Source: JAWQFO01 sp033436665
GTDB taxonomy: Bacteria > Pseudomonadota > Alphaproteobacteria > Rhodobacterales > Rhodobacteraceae
Direction: 5' to 3'
DNA length: 64,000 nucleotides
NCBI RefSeq assembly: GCF_033436665.1
Contig: NZ_JAWQFO010000002.1
Coordinates: forward strand, 1-64,000
Part shown: in pieces, positions 55,989-64,000 of the stretch
Numbering within the stretch: position 1 is the first letter of the stretch
Layout of the letters: each line of letters starts with the position of its first letter
The notes under the pieces: model-generated
Told to the model about the DNA's origin: nothing
Database searches by the model: none
What the model saw: the letters and a program-made list of their open reading frames with translations, nothing else
Translations under genes and position numbers: made by a program

Positions 55989-57445
55989 GTCCGGTCCAGC
56001 CGGTTCATTTCCGGATCCATTGGCCAGATGTATTCCGACCGCGGCTGCATCCGGGCCGCCCAGGCGGCCAGCACGTCCTTGCGCGCGCGCCTCTTTTCCA
56101 TGCGCTGGCGGATTTCTTCGGGATCCCAGTCCGCCAGCAGAAGCTCCAGCAACGCGTTGCGAATTTCCGCACATTCCGGGTCATCGGCGCGGTCGCGGCA
56201 TTCCTGCGGATCCGTGGCCAGGTCAAAGAGCTTCGGCGGCTCGCCATTGTAGAGAAAGAGCTTCCATGTCCCGCGCCGAACCATCCGTCCCTGCGTCGCG
56301 CGCCCGCCCGTCCAGGCCGGGACGGCGTCGGTGCAGTACTCGCAGAACACGGTGTCGTCCCAGTCTTGCGCCGCCCCGGTCAACATCGGCCAGAAGCTGC
56401 GGCCCTGCGCCTGCGGCAACTGGCTGCCTCCCAGCGCGTCGATCATGGTCTGGCTCAGGTCGATGAGGCTGACCACCGCGTCGCATGTTTCGCCCCGCGG
56501 CAGGGACCGGGGGTGCGACAGGATCATCGGCACCTTGGCGGATTCGTCGTAGAAGGTGTGCTTCCACCACAATCCGCGCTCGCCCACATGATCGCCGTGA
56601 TCCGAGGCGTAGACGACCAGCGTGTCCTCGGTCACCCCAAGCGTGTCGAGCCTGTCGAGCAGCGCGCCGATCATCTCGTCGAGCGCCGCGACGAGCCCCC
56701 AATAGGCGGCGCGGGCCTGCCGGGTCTTGGTGTCGGGCACCGCGTCTGCGCCGCGGTTGTGCCGCCACCAGGCAACCCAGCCGCCGTCCTCGGCGCCCGG
56801 CGGGATCGCTGGCGGGGGCAGGACATTCAGGAAATGGTCTACCCATTTCGCCGCGGCGACGTATGGTGCGTGCGGCAGCATGTAACCCACCGTCAGCGCG
56901 AAGGGTTCCTCCGCCTCCGACAGTCGGTCGAGCGCGGCCAGCGCAGCGTCGGTCACGTTCCGGTCCTTGACCTCGTAGGCCGACTGTCCGGCCCCGCAGG
57001 CCACCAGCCCTTCGGGGTTGGGATCGTTGGCGCCGTGCAGCACGCCCATGTCGTGCCAGACCGAGCCAGGATAGTTCGGGGAGTGGTCGCCGACCTCGCG
57101 CCAAGCATATCCGCGCAGCTGGTCGGGGCCGACCGAGTGCATGCGGCCCACAAGCCCCGGACGGATGCCCGCCGCCCCGAGCGCATGCAGCCAGGTCGGC
57201 CGGTCTCCGGCGAGGACGTCGTCGTTGGTCCAGCACTCCTGCGCGCTGGGATGGCAGGCGGTCAGCATCGACATGCGGCTCGGCACGCAGATCGGCGAGG
57301 GGCAATAGGCGTTGGTCATCCGCACGCCGCGCGCGGCCAGCCGGTCGAGCGCCGGGGTGACGGCATGTGGATCGCCCGCCGCGCCGAGGACATGCGCGGC
57401 GTGCTGGTCGGAGAAGATGAACATCAGGTTCTTCGGTCGGGTCAT
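55985..57445 (-). CDS. Sulfatase, Cys-type, cytoplasmic
   Basis: The 486-aa protein starts NLMFIFSDQHAAHVLGAAGDPHAVTPALDRLAARG. CVPSRMSMLTA (C53) is the formylglycine CxPxR site, and LVVYASDHGDHVGERGLWWKHTFYDESAKVPMI supplies the late ligands. There is no leader peptide. It lies 7 bp after the TctA stop and overlaps the enolase-superfamily gene, so import, desulfation and dehydration are coded in order. It shares the FSDQ opening with choline-sulfatase-like and other soluble bacterial sulfatases. Confidence 0.92.
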   Translation of the reverse strand: MTRPKNLMFIFSDQHAAHVLGAAGDPHAVTPALDRLAARGVRMTNAYCPSPICVPSRMSMLTACHPSAQECWTNDDVLAGDRPTWLHALGAAGIRPGLVGRMHSVGPDQLRGYAWREVGDHSPNYPGSVWHDMGVLHGANDPNPEGLVACGAGQSAYEVKDRNVTDAALAALDRLSEAEEPFALTVGYMLPHAPYVAAAKWVDHFLNVLPPPAIPPGAEDGGWVAWWRHNRGADAVPDTKTRQARAAYWGLVAALDEMIGALLDRLDTLGVTEDTLVVYASDHGDHVGERGLWWKHTFYDESAKVPMILSHPRSLPRGETCDAVVSLIDLSQTMIDALGGSQLPQAQGRSFWPMLTGAAQDWDDTVFCEYCTDAVPAWTGGRATQGRMVRRGTWKLFLYNGEPPKLFDLATDPQECRDRADDPECAEIRNALLELLLADWDPEEIRQRMEKRRARKDVLAAWAARMQPRSEYIWPMDPEMNRLDRT

Positions 57446-57452
57446 CTTGGCC

Positions 57453-58946
57453 TCATGGCGCAGCCTTGCGGCGGCGTCGCCGTTCGCTGACAAGCGGCCA
57501 GACCAGCAGAAGCACCGCGAGCAAGGTGAAGATCAGCGGAAGTGGACGGGTGACGATGGGCGAGAAATCTCCGTTTGTCATCATCAGGCCCGAGCGCAGC
57601 TTTTCCTCTCCGAGAGGGGCGAGCACAAAGCCGATCACGAAGGGACCGAGCGGGATGCCGGCCTTTTCCAGCAGGAAACCGAGCACGCCGAAGATCAGCA
57701 TGACCCAGACGTCGAAGGCGGTATTGTGCAGCGCGAAGGAGCCGATGACGCAAAACATCATCACCACAGGCAGAACGTAGCTTTTCGGCAGGTAGACCAG
57801 CCCCGCGATCCAGCGCACCGAGACCGACATCATGCCCCACATCACGAAGGTCGCCAGCAGGCAGGTTGCGATCATGCCCCAGACCACGTCAGCGTTGGTC
57901 AGAAACAGCGTCGGCCCGGGCTGGATCGACTGGATCATTAAAGCTCCGATCAGCACCGCGTCGATCACGCTGCCGGGGATGCCCATGGCGATCAGAGGGA
58001 TCAGCGCGCCGCCGACGGTGGCATTGTTGGCGGCCTCCGAGGCGACGATGCCCTCTTCCGATCCCTTGCCGAATTTCTCCGGTTCGTTCGAGACGTTGCG
58101 GGTGACAGAGTAGGCGATGACCGACCCGATCGACGCTCCGATGCCGGGCAGGATGCCCACAAAGGTGCCGATGAAGGACGAACGCAGGATGTTGCCCGCG
58201 TAACGCTTGAGATCGCGCAGCGACATCAGGATCTGGCTCGACTTCATCTCGACCCGCTCGGGCACGCCCTCGCGCGAGACGCATTCCTTGATCACCTGGC
58301 TGACGGCGAAGGTGCCGATCAGCACCGGAAGTAGCTGCAGGCCGCCGTTCAACTTGTACCAGTCGAAGGTCAGGCGCGGCATCCCCGTGGCCGGATCGAC
58401 GCCCGGCATCGAGACCAGCATGCCGAGGAAACCCGCGATCAACCCCTTGAGCAGGGAGCCTTCCGAGACCGAGGCGATCAGCACCATCGCCATCAGAATC
58501 AGCGTGAAATACTCGAACGGGCCAAAGCGCGTGGCGAGGATTGAAAGCGGTTGGGTGACGGTGAAGAGCACTGTCCAGGCGATCAGCCCGCCGAAGAAGG
58601 ACGCGGTGATGCCAAGCCCGAGCGCACGCCCGGGCTGGCCGGCGCGCGCCAGCGGGTAGCCATCGAGCGTGGTCATCACGTTTGACGGCGTGCCGGGCAT
58701 GCGCATCAGCGTGGCGGTGATCAGCCCGCCGCTGATCGAGCCCACATACATGGCGATCAGCAGCACCACCGCCTCGAAGGGCGGCATGTAGAAGGTCAGC
58801 GGCAGCGTGAGCGCGATCAGCATCGCGCCGGTCAGGCCGGGAATGGCACCGACGACGATGCCGAGGCCGGTCCCCAGCAGCAGCAGGAAGAACGGCCAGG
58901 GGGCGAAGATGTCGAGGATCGCGCCGCCGAGTGCGGGAAAGTCCAT
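57453..58946 (-). CDS. TTT transporter large membrane subunit (TctA)
   Basis: The 497-aa protein has about twelve helices with both TctA repeats (GIVVGAIPGLTGAMLIALTLPLTF; IGTFVGILPGIGASIGSVIAYS) and GGALIPLIAMGIPGSVIDAVLIGALM. It belongs to a second TTT system distinct from the one at 27684. It is followed at once by the sulfatase. Confidence 0.93.
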   Translation of the reverse strand: MDFPALGGAILDIFAPWPFFLLLLGTGLGIVVGAIPGLTGAMLIALTLPLTFYMPPFEAVVLLIAMYVGSISGGLITATLMRMPGTPSNVMTTLDGYPLARAGQPGRALGLGITASFFGGLIAWTVLFTVTQPLSILATRFGPFEYFTLILMAMVLIASVSEGSLLKGLIAGFLGMLVSMPGVDPATGMPRLTFDWYKLNGGLQLLPVLIGTFAVSQVIKECVSREGVPERVEMKSSQILMSLRDLKRYAGNILRSSFIGTFVGILPGIGASIGSVIAYSVTRNVSNEPEKFGKGSEEGIVASEAANNATVGGALIPLIAMGIPGSVIDAVLIGALMIQSIQPGPTLFLTNADVVWGMIATCLLATFVMWGMMSVSVRWIAGLVYLPKSYVLPVVMMFCVIGSFALHNTAFDVWVMLIFGVLGFLLEKAGIPLGPFVIGFVLAPLGEEKLRSGLMMTNGDFSPIVTRPLPLIFTLLAVLLLVWPLVSERRRRRKAAP

Positions 58947-58956
58947 GGATCAGCCC

Positions 58957-59436
58957 TCAGACCGGCAGGTCGACGAAAAAGACGCGGGTGAAGACGTATT
59001 GCGCGCCGAAGGCCGCAATCAGCGCGATCCCAAGGGCGAAGGGCAGCGCGCGCAGGCGAAAGCGTTCCATCGCGAGGATCAGCAGGACGAGGTAGCCGGT
59101 CGTCAGGACGCCGAAGCCGATCAGCCGGCTTTGCAGCAGGGCGACATAGGCGACGGTCAGGCCCATCATCAACAGACCGCTGGCGGGATTGCCGCCCTCG
59201 AACTCGTCCCGGAAGATCGCCTTGGGGTCAGGCTGGCGCGCGAGGTAGCGCGCAGCGCTGACGCAGACCCCGAGACAGCAGGCGATCACCACGAGCGCGG
59301 TCCATTTCGGCACCGGTCCGGAGCCCAGCGGCTCGAACGTGCCGGGCGGCAGCGCGAGCGCCTGGACCAGGAACACGAGGCTGATGAGGGCGATCAGGAG
59401 ACAGACTCCGATCTCGGTGAACGGGCGGCGGTCCAT
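58957..59436 (-). CDS. TTT transporter small membrane subunit (TctB)
   Basis: The 159-aa protein has four predicted helices. Family pattern PPGTFEPLGSGPVPKWTAL follows the first helix (IGVCLLIALISLVFLVQALAL), and the carboxyl half has LPFALGIALIAAFGAQYVFTRVFFVDLPV. The ATG at 59436 gives the conserved amino end. It lies 10 bp before TctA. Confidence 0.9.
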   Translation of the reverse strand: MDRRPFTEIGVCLLIALISLVFLVQALALPPGTFEPLGSGPVPKWTALVVIACCLGVCVSAARYLARQPDPKAIFRDEFEGGNPASGLLMMGLTVAYVALLQSRLIGFGVLTTGYLVLLILAMERFRLRALPFALGIALIAAFGAQYVFTRVFFVDLPV

Positions 59437-59497
59437 GGCGGTATCCGGAAGTTTCGGGAACGCCCCTGCGCCGCGCGTGGCGGCGCAGGGGTGCGGT

Positions 59498-60469
59498 TCA
59501 CTTCTGCGCGGCCTGCTTGGCGACCGGCTCGATCGCTTCCCAGGTTGCGTCGAGGTCCGCCTGCAGGTCGGCACCGGTCAGGAAGGTCGGCGCGAAGCCT
59601 TTCGAGGTGAGGAACTCCTGGTAGCGGTCGGTCTGGGTCGCCTGTTCGAGTGCCGCGTTGAACTTCTCGACCACCTCGTCCGGGGTTTCTTTCGGGGCGA
59701 ATATCCAGTTCTTGACGCAGAAGTTCATGTCATACCCGAGCTCCTTCATCGTCGGCAGGTCGGGCAGGCCGTCGAAACGCTCGCTCCCGGTGTAGGCCAG
59801 CGGCCGGATCTGGGAATCGGGGTTCTCGGACCCGTCCGGCAGCAGGGTGAAGTTGACCACCTCGGCCCCGGAGAGCACGGTCGCCCCGGTCTGGTTCCCG
59901 GTCAGTGCGGTGAAATTCGCCGTGCCGCCGCCGATCTGGACGAAGCGGAACTTGGCCCCCTCTTCGAGGTTCTGCAGCATGATCCCGGCCATGTGGTTGA
60001 TCGCGCCGAGGTTGGCGCCGAAGATCATCGTGTCGGGCTCTGCCTTGACCTTCTCGAGCAGTTGTTCGACCGTTTCGATGCCGCTGTCCTTGCGCACCAT
60101 CGGCGCGAGGCAGAACTCACCGGTCGCCGCCACTGGTTTGAAATCGCGCCAGCTGAAATCCAGCGCCCCGGTGCCTTCGCCGCCCATCAGCGCGATATGG
60201 ATGATCAGGAAGTTGTAGCCGTCGGCCTCGGCTTCGAGAACCTGCCGCGAACCGATCGAGTAATGCCCTCCGACATTGACCACGGTCAGCGGCTGCGCGA
60301 GCGCGCCGGCATCCTCGAGGCTGGCCTGCAGCACCCGCGCCATCTGGTCCGAAGTGCCGCCGGGCTTGAACGGCACCACCAGCTTGACCGGTTTTTCGGG
60401 CCATTCGGCCTGCGCCATCCCGGCGCCGGCGAGCATGGCGGCAAGCGCCAGTCCGATAACTCTCTTCAT
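59498..60469 (-). CDS. TTT transporter substrate-binding protein (TctC family)
   Basis: The 323-aa protein has a Sec signal peptide (MKRVIGLALAAMLAGAGMAQA) and the mature start EWPEKPVKLVVPFKPGGTSDQMARVL. A GGEGTGALDFSWRDFKPVA segment and the late GFAPTFLTGADLQADLDATWEAIEP follow. AGGGAGAG precedes the ATG. It sets the specificity of the nine-gene operon, so its ligand is probably the sulfated acid. In contrast to the TctC at 27684, it has no twin-arginine motif. Confidence 0.92.
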   Translation of the reverse strand: MKRVIGLALAAMLAGAGMAQAEWPEKPVKLVVPFKPGGTSDQMARVLQASLEDAGALAQPLTVVNVGGHYSIGSRQVLEAEADGYNFLIIHIALMGGEGTGALDFSWRDFKPVAATGEFCLAPMVRKDSGIETVEQLLEKVKAEPDTMIFGANLGAINHMAGIMLQNLEEGAKFRFVQIGGGTANFTALTGNQTGATVLSGAEVVNFTLLPDGSENPDSQIRPLAYTGSERFDGLPDLPTMKELGYDMNFCVKNWIFAPKETPDEVVEKFNAALEQATQTDRYQEFLTSKGFAPTFLTGADLQADLDATWEAIEPVAKQAAQK

Positions 60470-60736
60470 TGTCTCTCCCTTTCTTGTGAAACGCGCCTCG
60501 ATGCCACCAGGTCGTTGTGACCTGCCATCGATCCGGACAGGACACCCGGCGCAGCCTGCGGCCTGTCGGAACCAGCGGACGCGATACGATCTCGGCGGCG
60601 CGGACGCGCCGTGAACCGCCAAGAGACCACCCCGATCTGCTGTCGCCGCAGCTTCGGCGACACCGGGGCGGACCTGTCGTGCAAGAGCGCGATGCCCTGC
60701 TCGCAGTCCACGTTCTCCTCCCATCATAAGCCAATA

Positions 60737-60766
60737 GTTATACAAGATAATTCTTTGGCCGACCAA
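60737..60766 (-). promoter_or_regulatory. Predicted sigma70-type promoter for the TTT-sulfatase operon
   Basis: On the minus strand TTGGTC (60766-60761) and TATAAC (60742-60737) are separated by 18 bp in the only AT-rich part of the 346-bp divergent gap. This would leave a leader of about 260 nt before the TctC start. Direct copies of CCAATnnTTAT at 60731 and 60764 in the same segment could bind a regulator shared with the divergent sulfatase. No -10/-35 pair of comparable quality is seen nearer to the gene. Confidence 0.4.
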
Positions 60767-60815
60767 TGATTATGGTAGAGAGGGATTCGTTGCAACGTCT
60801 TTGAACAGGCCGGAC

Positions 60816-62282
60816 ATGACGCACCCCAATATCCTTCTCGTCACCGCCGACCAGTGGCCCGGCGCCCTGTTCGGCGTGGCCGGACGGACCGATATCGACA
60901 CACCCAGCTTCGACCAACTTGCGCGCAACGGGATCCGGTTTGTCAACGCCTTCTCGGAATGCCCGATCTGCATTCCGGCGCGGCGCAGCATGATGACCGG
61001 CACCGCGCCGCGCGAGCATGGGGATCGCGAGTTCCAGCCTTCGCTGACCCGGCCGGATCTGCCGCATCTTGCCGAGGTGCTGCGCGATGCCGGATACCAG
61101 ACCGCCGCGGTCGGCAAGCTGCACGTCTACCCCTCGCGCGACCGGATCGGTTTCGAGGAGACGGTGCTTTACGAAGAAGGACGCCCGCAGCTTGGCGGGC
61201 CAGACGATTGGGAGCTGTGGCTGACCGATCGCGGGCAGGCCGGTCTGGGTCACGCCCACGGCATGTCCAACAACGGCTACGAGGTCCGGACCTGGCACCT
61301 CGACGAAGAAAGTCATCCGACGGTCTGGCTGGCCCGGCAGGCCTGCCGGACGATCCAGCGCCGCGACCCGACGCGGCCGATGTTTCTGCACCTGTCGTTC
61401 AACTTCCCGCACCCGCCGATCGTGCCGCTGCGCGACTACCTCGACGCCTATCGGGACCGCGCCATAGACCCGCCGGTCTCGGGCGACTGGACCGAGGACA
61501 TGCCGCATGTGCTGCAGCGCGTACGCGCCTCCTGGCCGGAGATGACCGAGGATCAGATCGTCGCGATGCGCCGGGCGTTCTATGCCCAATGCACGCTGAT
61601 CGACCACCAGTTCCGGCTGGTTGTCGGCACGCTGCGCGAACAGCTGATGCTCGACGATACGATCATCCTCTTCACCTCCGATCACGGCGAGATGCTGGGC
61701 GATCATGGCCTCTACGCCAAGCGGCTGATGCTGGGCATGTCCGCGTCGGTGCCGATGTTCCTGATGGGGGTGAAGGACTGTCTCCGCACCCGTCCCGGGA
61801 CTATCGACATGCGCCTCGCCGCGATCCGGGATATCATGCCGACGCTGCTTGACCTCGCGGGCGTTCCTGTCCCCGAAAGCTGCACCGGGCGTTCGCTGGT
61901 TTCGGGTCCGCCGCGCGAGACGCTCTATTGCGAGGCACTGGCCGGAGCAATGGCGATGCGCATGGTCACCGACGGCCGGCACAAGCTGATCTGGTATCCT
62001 GCGGGCAACAGATTGCAGCTGTTCGACTGTGTCGACGATCCGCAAGAGTTGCACGACCTCTCTGCTGCGGCGGAACTGGCCGAGGTGCGCGACCGGCTCA
62101 CCGCGCGGCTGATCGAAGAGCTGTATGGCGAGGATCTCGACTGGGTCCGCGATGGCGCGCTTCTGGGTTTCGACCCGCCCGAGGTCGTCACACCCGACGA
62201 CCGCGGCCTGCACGGGCAGCGCGGCATCCATTTCCCGCAACCGCCGGCGGGCGACCCGTCGAAGGTCGTTGGCGCGCCCTGA
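60816..62282 (+). CDS. Sulfatase, Cys-type, cytoplasmic
   Basis: The 488-aa protein starts MTHPNILLVTADQWPGALFG. CIPARRSMMTGTAP (C52) is the formylglycine site, and FTSDHGEMLGDHGLYAKRLM the late metal-ligand block. No signal peptide is present. ATG 60816 is chosen over a TTG at 60801 because it gives the family-typical opening. The gene is divergent from the TTT-sulfatase operon, sharing its regulatory gap, so the two are likely co-regulated and may remove different sulfate groups from one compound. Confidence 0.92.
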   Translation: MTHPNILLVTADQWPGALFGVAGRTDIDTPSFDQLARNGIRFVNAFSECPICIPARRSMMTGTAPREHGDREFQPSLTRPDLPHLAEVLRDAGYQTAAVGKLHVYPSRDRIGFEETVLYEEGRPQLGGPDDWELWLTDRGQAGLGHAHGMSNNGYEVRTWHLDEESHPTVWLARQACRTIQRRDPTRPMFLHLSFNFPHPPIVPLRDYLDAYRDRAIDPPVSGDWTEDMPHVLQRVRASWPEMTEDQIVAMRRAFYAQCTLIDHQFRLVVGTLREQLMLDDTIILFTSDHGEMLGDHGLYAKRLMLGMSASVPMFLMGVKDCLRTRPGTIDMRLAAIRDIMPTLLDLAGVPVPESCTGRSLVSGPPRETLYCEALAGAMAMRMVTDGRHKLIWYPAGNRLQLFDCVDDPQELHDLSAAAELAEVRDRLTARLIEELYGEDLDWVRDGALLGFDPPEVVTPDDRGLHGQRGIHFPQPPAGDPSKVVGAP

Positions 62283-62526
62283 CCGGATGATTATCGATTA
62301 ATCGACAGCGGGAGCTACGGATGGCGACGGGATGCGCTGACGTTCCGGACCAACTGCGTTTGCGCCTCGATGTCAGACGGGCGTTTGTCTTGATTTCGTT
62401 GTGAAACCTGGCTGAACCGTTGCCGTGGCACCGCCGAAGGCTTCGGTTTCCTTCTGCGTTGAACCAAGCGACCGTATGTGTCGAGGTGCCGGTACAGCGA
62501 GGGACCCTTCGGCATCCTGAAGGCCG

Positions 62527-64000
62527 TCACGTCGATGTCGCGCAGAAGGCGACATGGCCCGAGGCGAACCACGCGATCACCAGCGGACCGTAAGGGGGCG
62601 CCCATTCGCTGTGATGTGTGCGGTTGCGCGGGACCGATACCTCTGTGCGCGATCCCGTCGGAGCGACCCTCTGGCCCGCGACACTCAGGAGAATGGGCGG
62701 GGCCTCGCAATCGATGACGAGATGGTGCATCTGGTCGTCCGTCGTGGCCGTCACGCGCAGGGACGGCGGGGCGTCGTCTGGGGCGTGCGGCAGGTCGGGC
62801 AGGGCTGGCAGATCGGGCGTGCGCGGCGGTGCCGCGCGGCGACAGCCGGTGGCTTCCACCGCGCAGGCCAAAGACAGGAGCGCGGCGTCGTCCGCACCGC
62901 GCCCGGCCAGCGTGAGGCCAACGGGCATGCCGGTATCGGACATGATCCCCATCGGCACGGTCACCGTCGGTACGCCCATGTGCCGGATCGCGAGGTTGCC
63001 GTTGGCGACCCAGACGCCGTTGCGCCAGGCCGCTTCGGCCGAGGTCGGGTTCGTATCGGCATCCGCGGGTCCCACGTCGGCGACGGCGGGAAAGACCACG
63101 GCGTCGAGACCTGCGGCATCCATCCAGGCCTCGAGGTCCTGGCGCCGGGTCTCTTCGAGCCCTTCGAGCCCTTCGCGCAGACGGGGGATCTCCCGGAAGT
63201 CTGTTGAGGGGTGCTTGCGGGCGTGATCCGGATAGGTCGCGATGTCATCGTCGAACCCGGTGTAGCGGTCGGGCAGGGCCCCCTTTGCTGCCGGGAAGAT
63301 GCGCGCGCCGTCGATCACTTCGAGGCGGTCGAGTCCCGGCTGGCCGTTGCGGCGCAGGAAGTCGTCCCAGGCCCAGACCGAGAGATCCATGATCTCGCGG
63401 CGCAGGTAGTCAGGACTGACAAGTCCGCGGCTGGCGACCGTGGGACAACCCGGGCGGTCGCCTTCGTAGTTCGAGACCAGCGGGAAATCGGTCAGGACCA
63501 CCTCGGCGCCGGCCGCTTCGAGGTCGCGGCGCAGCGCCTCCCAGAGTGCCACGACCGAGGCGCGGGTCTCGATCTTCCGACCTGTGGGTCCGCCGATGCC
63601 GGGGTCGGGATGGGTTCCAGCCTCCGGGTCGGCGTTGAGATACATGCGCGGCAGCCCGAGCCGCTTGCCGGCCAAAGTTGCGGTGTCCGCGAGGGCCACG
63701 AAGCTTTCGGGTCGCGCCGGTGCAGGCAGAGCGACCCACGGCTGGCTGCGCCAGAAGTCGCCGTCGCTGCGCGGATCCTCGACGACCAGCACGTCGAGCA
63801 GCGCCAGCATGTCGACCATGCAGCGGGTATGCGGCACGACGACATCCATGGTCGGGACCAGCGGCCAGTTGCCGCGCACCGAGATCACGCCGCGGCTGGG
63901 CGTGTAGGCGCAAAGCCCGTTGTTTGAGGCCGGTGCGCGCCCGGAGGACCAGGTCTCTTCGCCCAGTCCGAAGGCGCCGAAGCCGGCGGCGGTGGCCGTG
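62527..64000 (-). CDS. Amidase signature family enzyme (5' end outside window)
   Basis: The frame runs in from the right edge. The part in view begins TAAGFGAFGLGEETWSSGRAPASNN, where WSSGRAPA aligns with the nucleophile-containing GGSIRIPA block of amidases, and continues YTPSRGVISVRGNWPLVPTMDVVVPHTRCMVDML. The rest has VSPDYLRREIMD and the carboxyl MGVPTVTVPMG ... MPVGLTLAGR typical of the family. It hydrolyses an amide or acts as an amidotransferase-like enzyme; the substrate is unknown. A GTG at 63888 is internal and not the start. The Ser-cisSer-Lys lysine lies outside the window. Confidence 0.85.
   Translation of the reverse strand, partial: TATAAGFGAFGLGEETWSSGRAPASNNGLCAYTPSRGVISVRGNWPLVPTMDVVVPHTRCMVDMLALLDVLVVEDPRSDGDFWRSQPWVALPAPARPESFVALADTATLAGKRLGLPRMYLNADPEAGTHPDPGIGGPTGRKIETRASVVALWEALRRDLEAAGAEVVLTDFPLVSNYEGDRPGCPTVASRGLVSPDYLRREIMDLSVWAWDDFLRRNGQPGLDRLEVIDGARIFPAAKGALPDRYTGFDDDIATYPDHARKHPSTDFREIPRLREGLEGLEETRRQDLEAWMDAAGLDAVVFPAVADVGPADADTNPTSAEAAWRNGVWVANGNLAIRHMGVPTVTVPMGIMSDTGMPVGLTLAGRGADDAALLSLACAVEATGCRRAAPPRTPDLPALPDLPHAPDDAPPSLRVTATTDDQMHHLVIDCEAPPILLSVAGQRVAPTGSRTEVSVPRNRTHHSEWAPPYGPLVIAWFASGHVAFCATST

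Noticed and set aside
60466..60711. Short minus-strand frame in the leader of the TTT-sulfatase operon
   Set aside because: It has an M-start and 81 codons but no ribosome-binding site or recognisable text. It ends right before TctC, so a leader peptide cannot be excluded, yet the evidence is too weak to call.
62294..62305. Perfect palindrome TCGATTAATCGA after the fourth sulfatase
   Set aside because: It has no loop, so it is not a terminator. Its place downstream of both flanking stops leaves no obvious promoter to control, and it is short enough to be chance.

Overview
The window looks like part of an alphaproteobacterial chromosome or large replicon, most likely a marine member of the Rhodobacterales (Roseobacter group). 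The grounds are high-GC coding from about 4.9 kb onward, many dense operons with 4-nt ATGA/GTGA overlaps, two tripartite tricarboxylate transporters (TTT), a BCCT osmolyte carrier and a tiny protein resembling the RSP_7527 family. The genus is inference.

Layout. (1) 1-4350: a less GC-rich, mobile-looking stretch with short hypothetical genes, a resolvase pseudogene next to an apparent res site, an IS3 OrfA scrap, an intact serine recombinase and a lipoprotein. It ends at a tRNA-Ser(GCU). (2) 4975-17632: a cyclic-amide (hydantoin/pyrimidine-type) catabolic cluster. A hydantoinase-like enzyme is divergent from a GntR/FCD regulator; a VOC protein and a dipeptide-type ABC transporter follow, then a second binding protein without signal peptide, an amidohydrolase, a hydantoin-racemase-like protein and an unusual DHDPS-family lyase. 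Two matching 17-bp operator-like dyads frame the regulator gene. (3) 18352-27369: an NAD(P) oxidoreductase, a UspA protein, a BCCT transporter, an amino-terminally truncated GltS, and an RND efflux pair. (4) 27684-34882: TctC-TctB-TctA, FadR-type GntR, sulfatase, formylglycine-generating enzyme (FGE), LysR. (5) 34954-40464: a metal-chelate type ABC importer, a PPOX-family protein, and a membrane protein divergent from a LysR gene. (6) 40657-48412: LysR plus a sugar-type ABC importer with a sulfatase and a DUF4432 epimerase-like protein. (7) 48560-50816: a CPA1 antiporter and a DUF5996 protein. (8) 50941-60469: a nine-gene operon (TctC-TctB-TctA, sulfatase, enolase-superfamily enzyme, split UxaA-type dehydratase, second enolase-superfamily enzyme, TIM-barrel-like protein). 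(9) 60816-62282: a divergent fourth sulfatase. (10) 62527-64000: an amidase running off the right edge.

The main theme is intracellular desulfation. Four Cys-type sulfatases (31439, 42721, 55985, 60816) carry the CxPxR signature that FGE modifies. None has a visible signal peptide, and each lies in or beside a high-affinity uptake system. One FGE gene with both active-site cysteines is present and could activate all four. The inferred scheme is import of sulfated small molecules, perhaps sulfated sugar acids given the TTT carriers and the sugar-acid dehydratase-type enzymes, followed by cytoplasmic desulfation and dehydration. The substrates cannot be read from the sequence.
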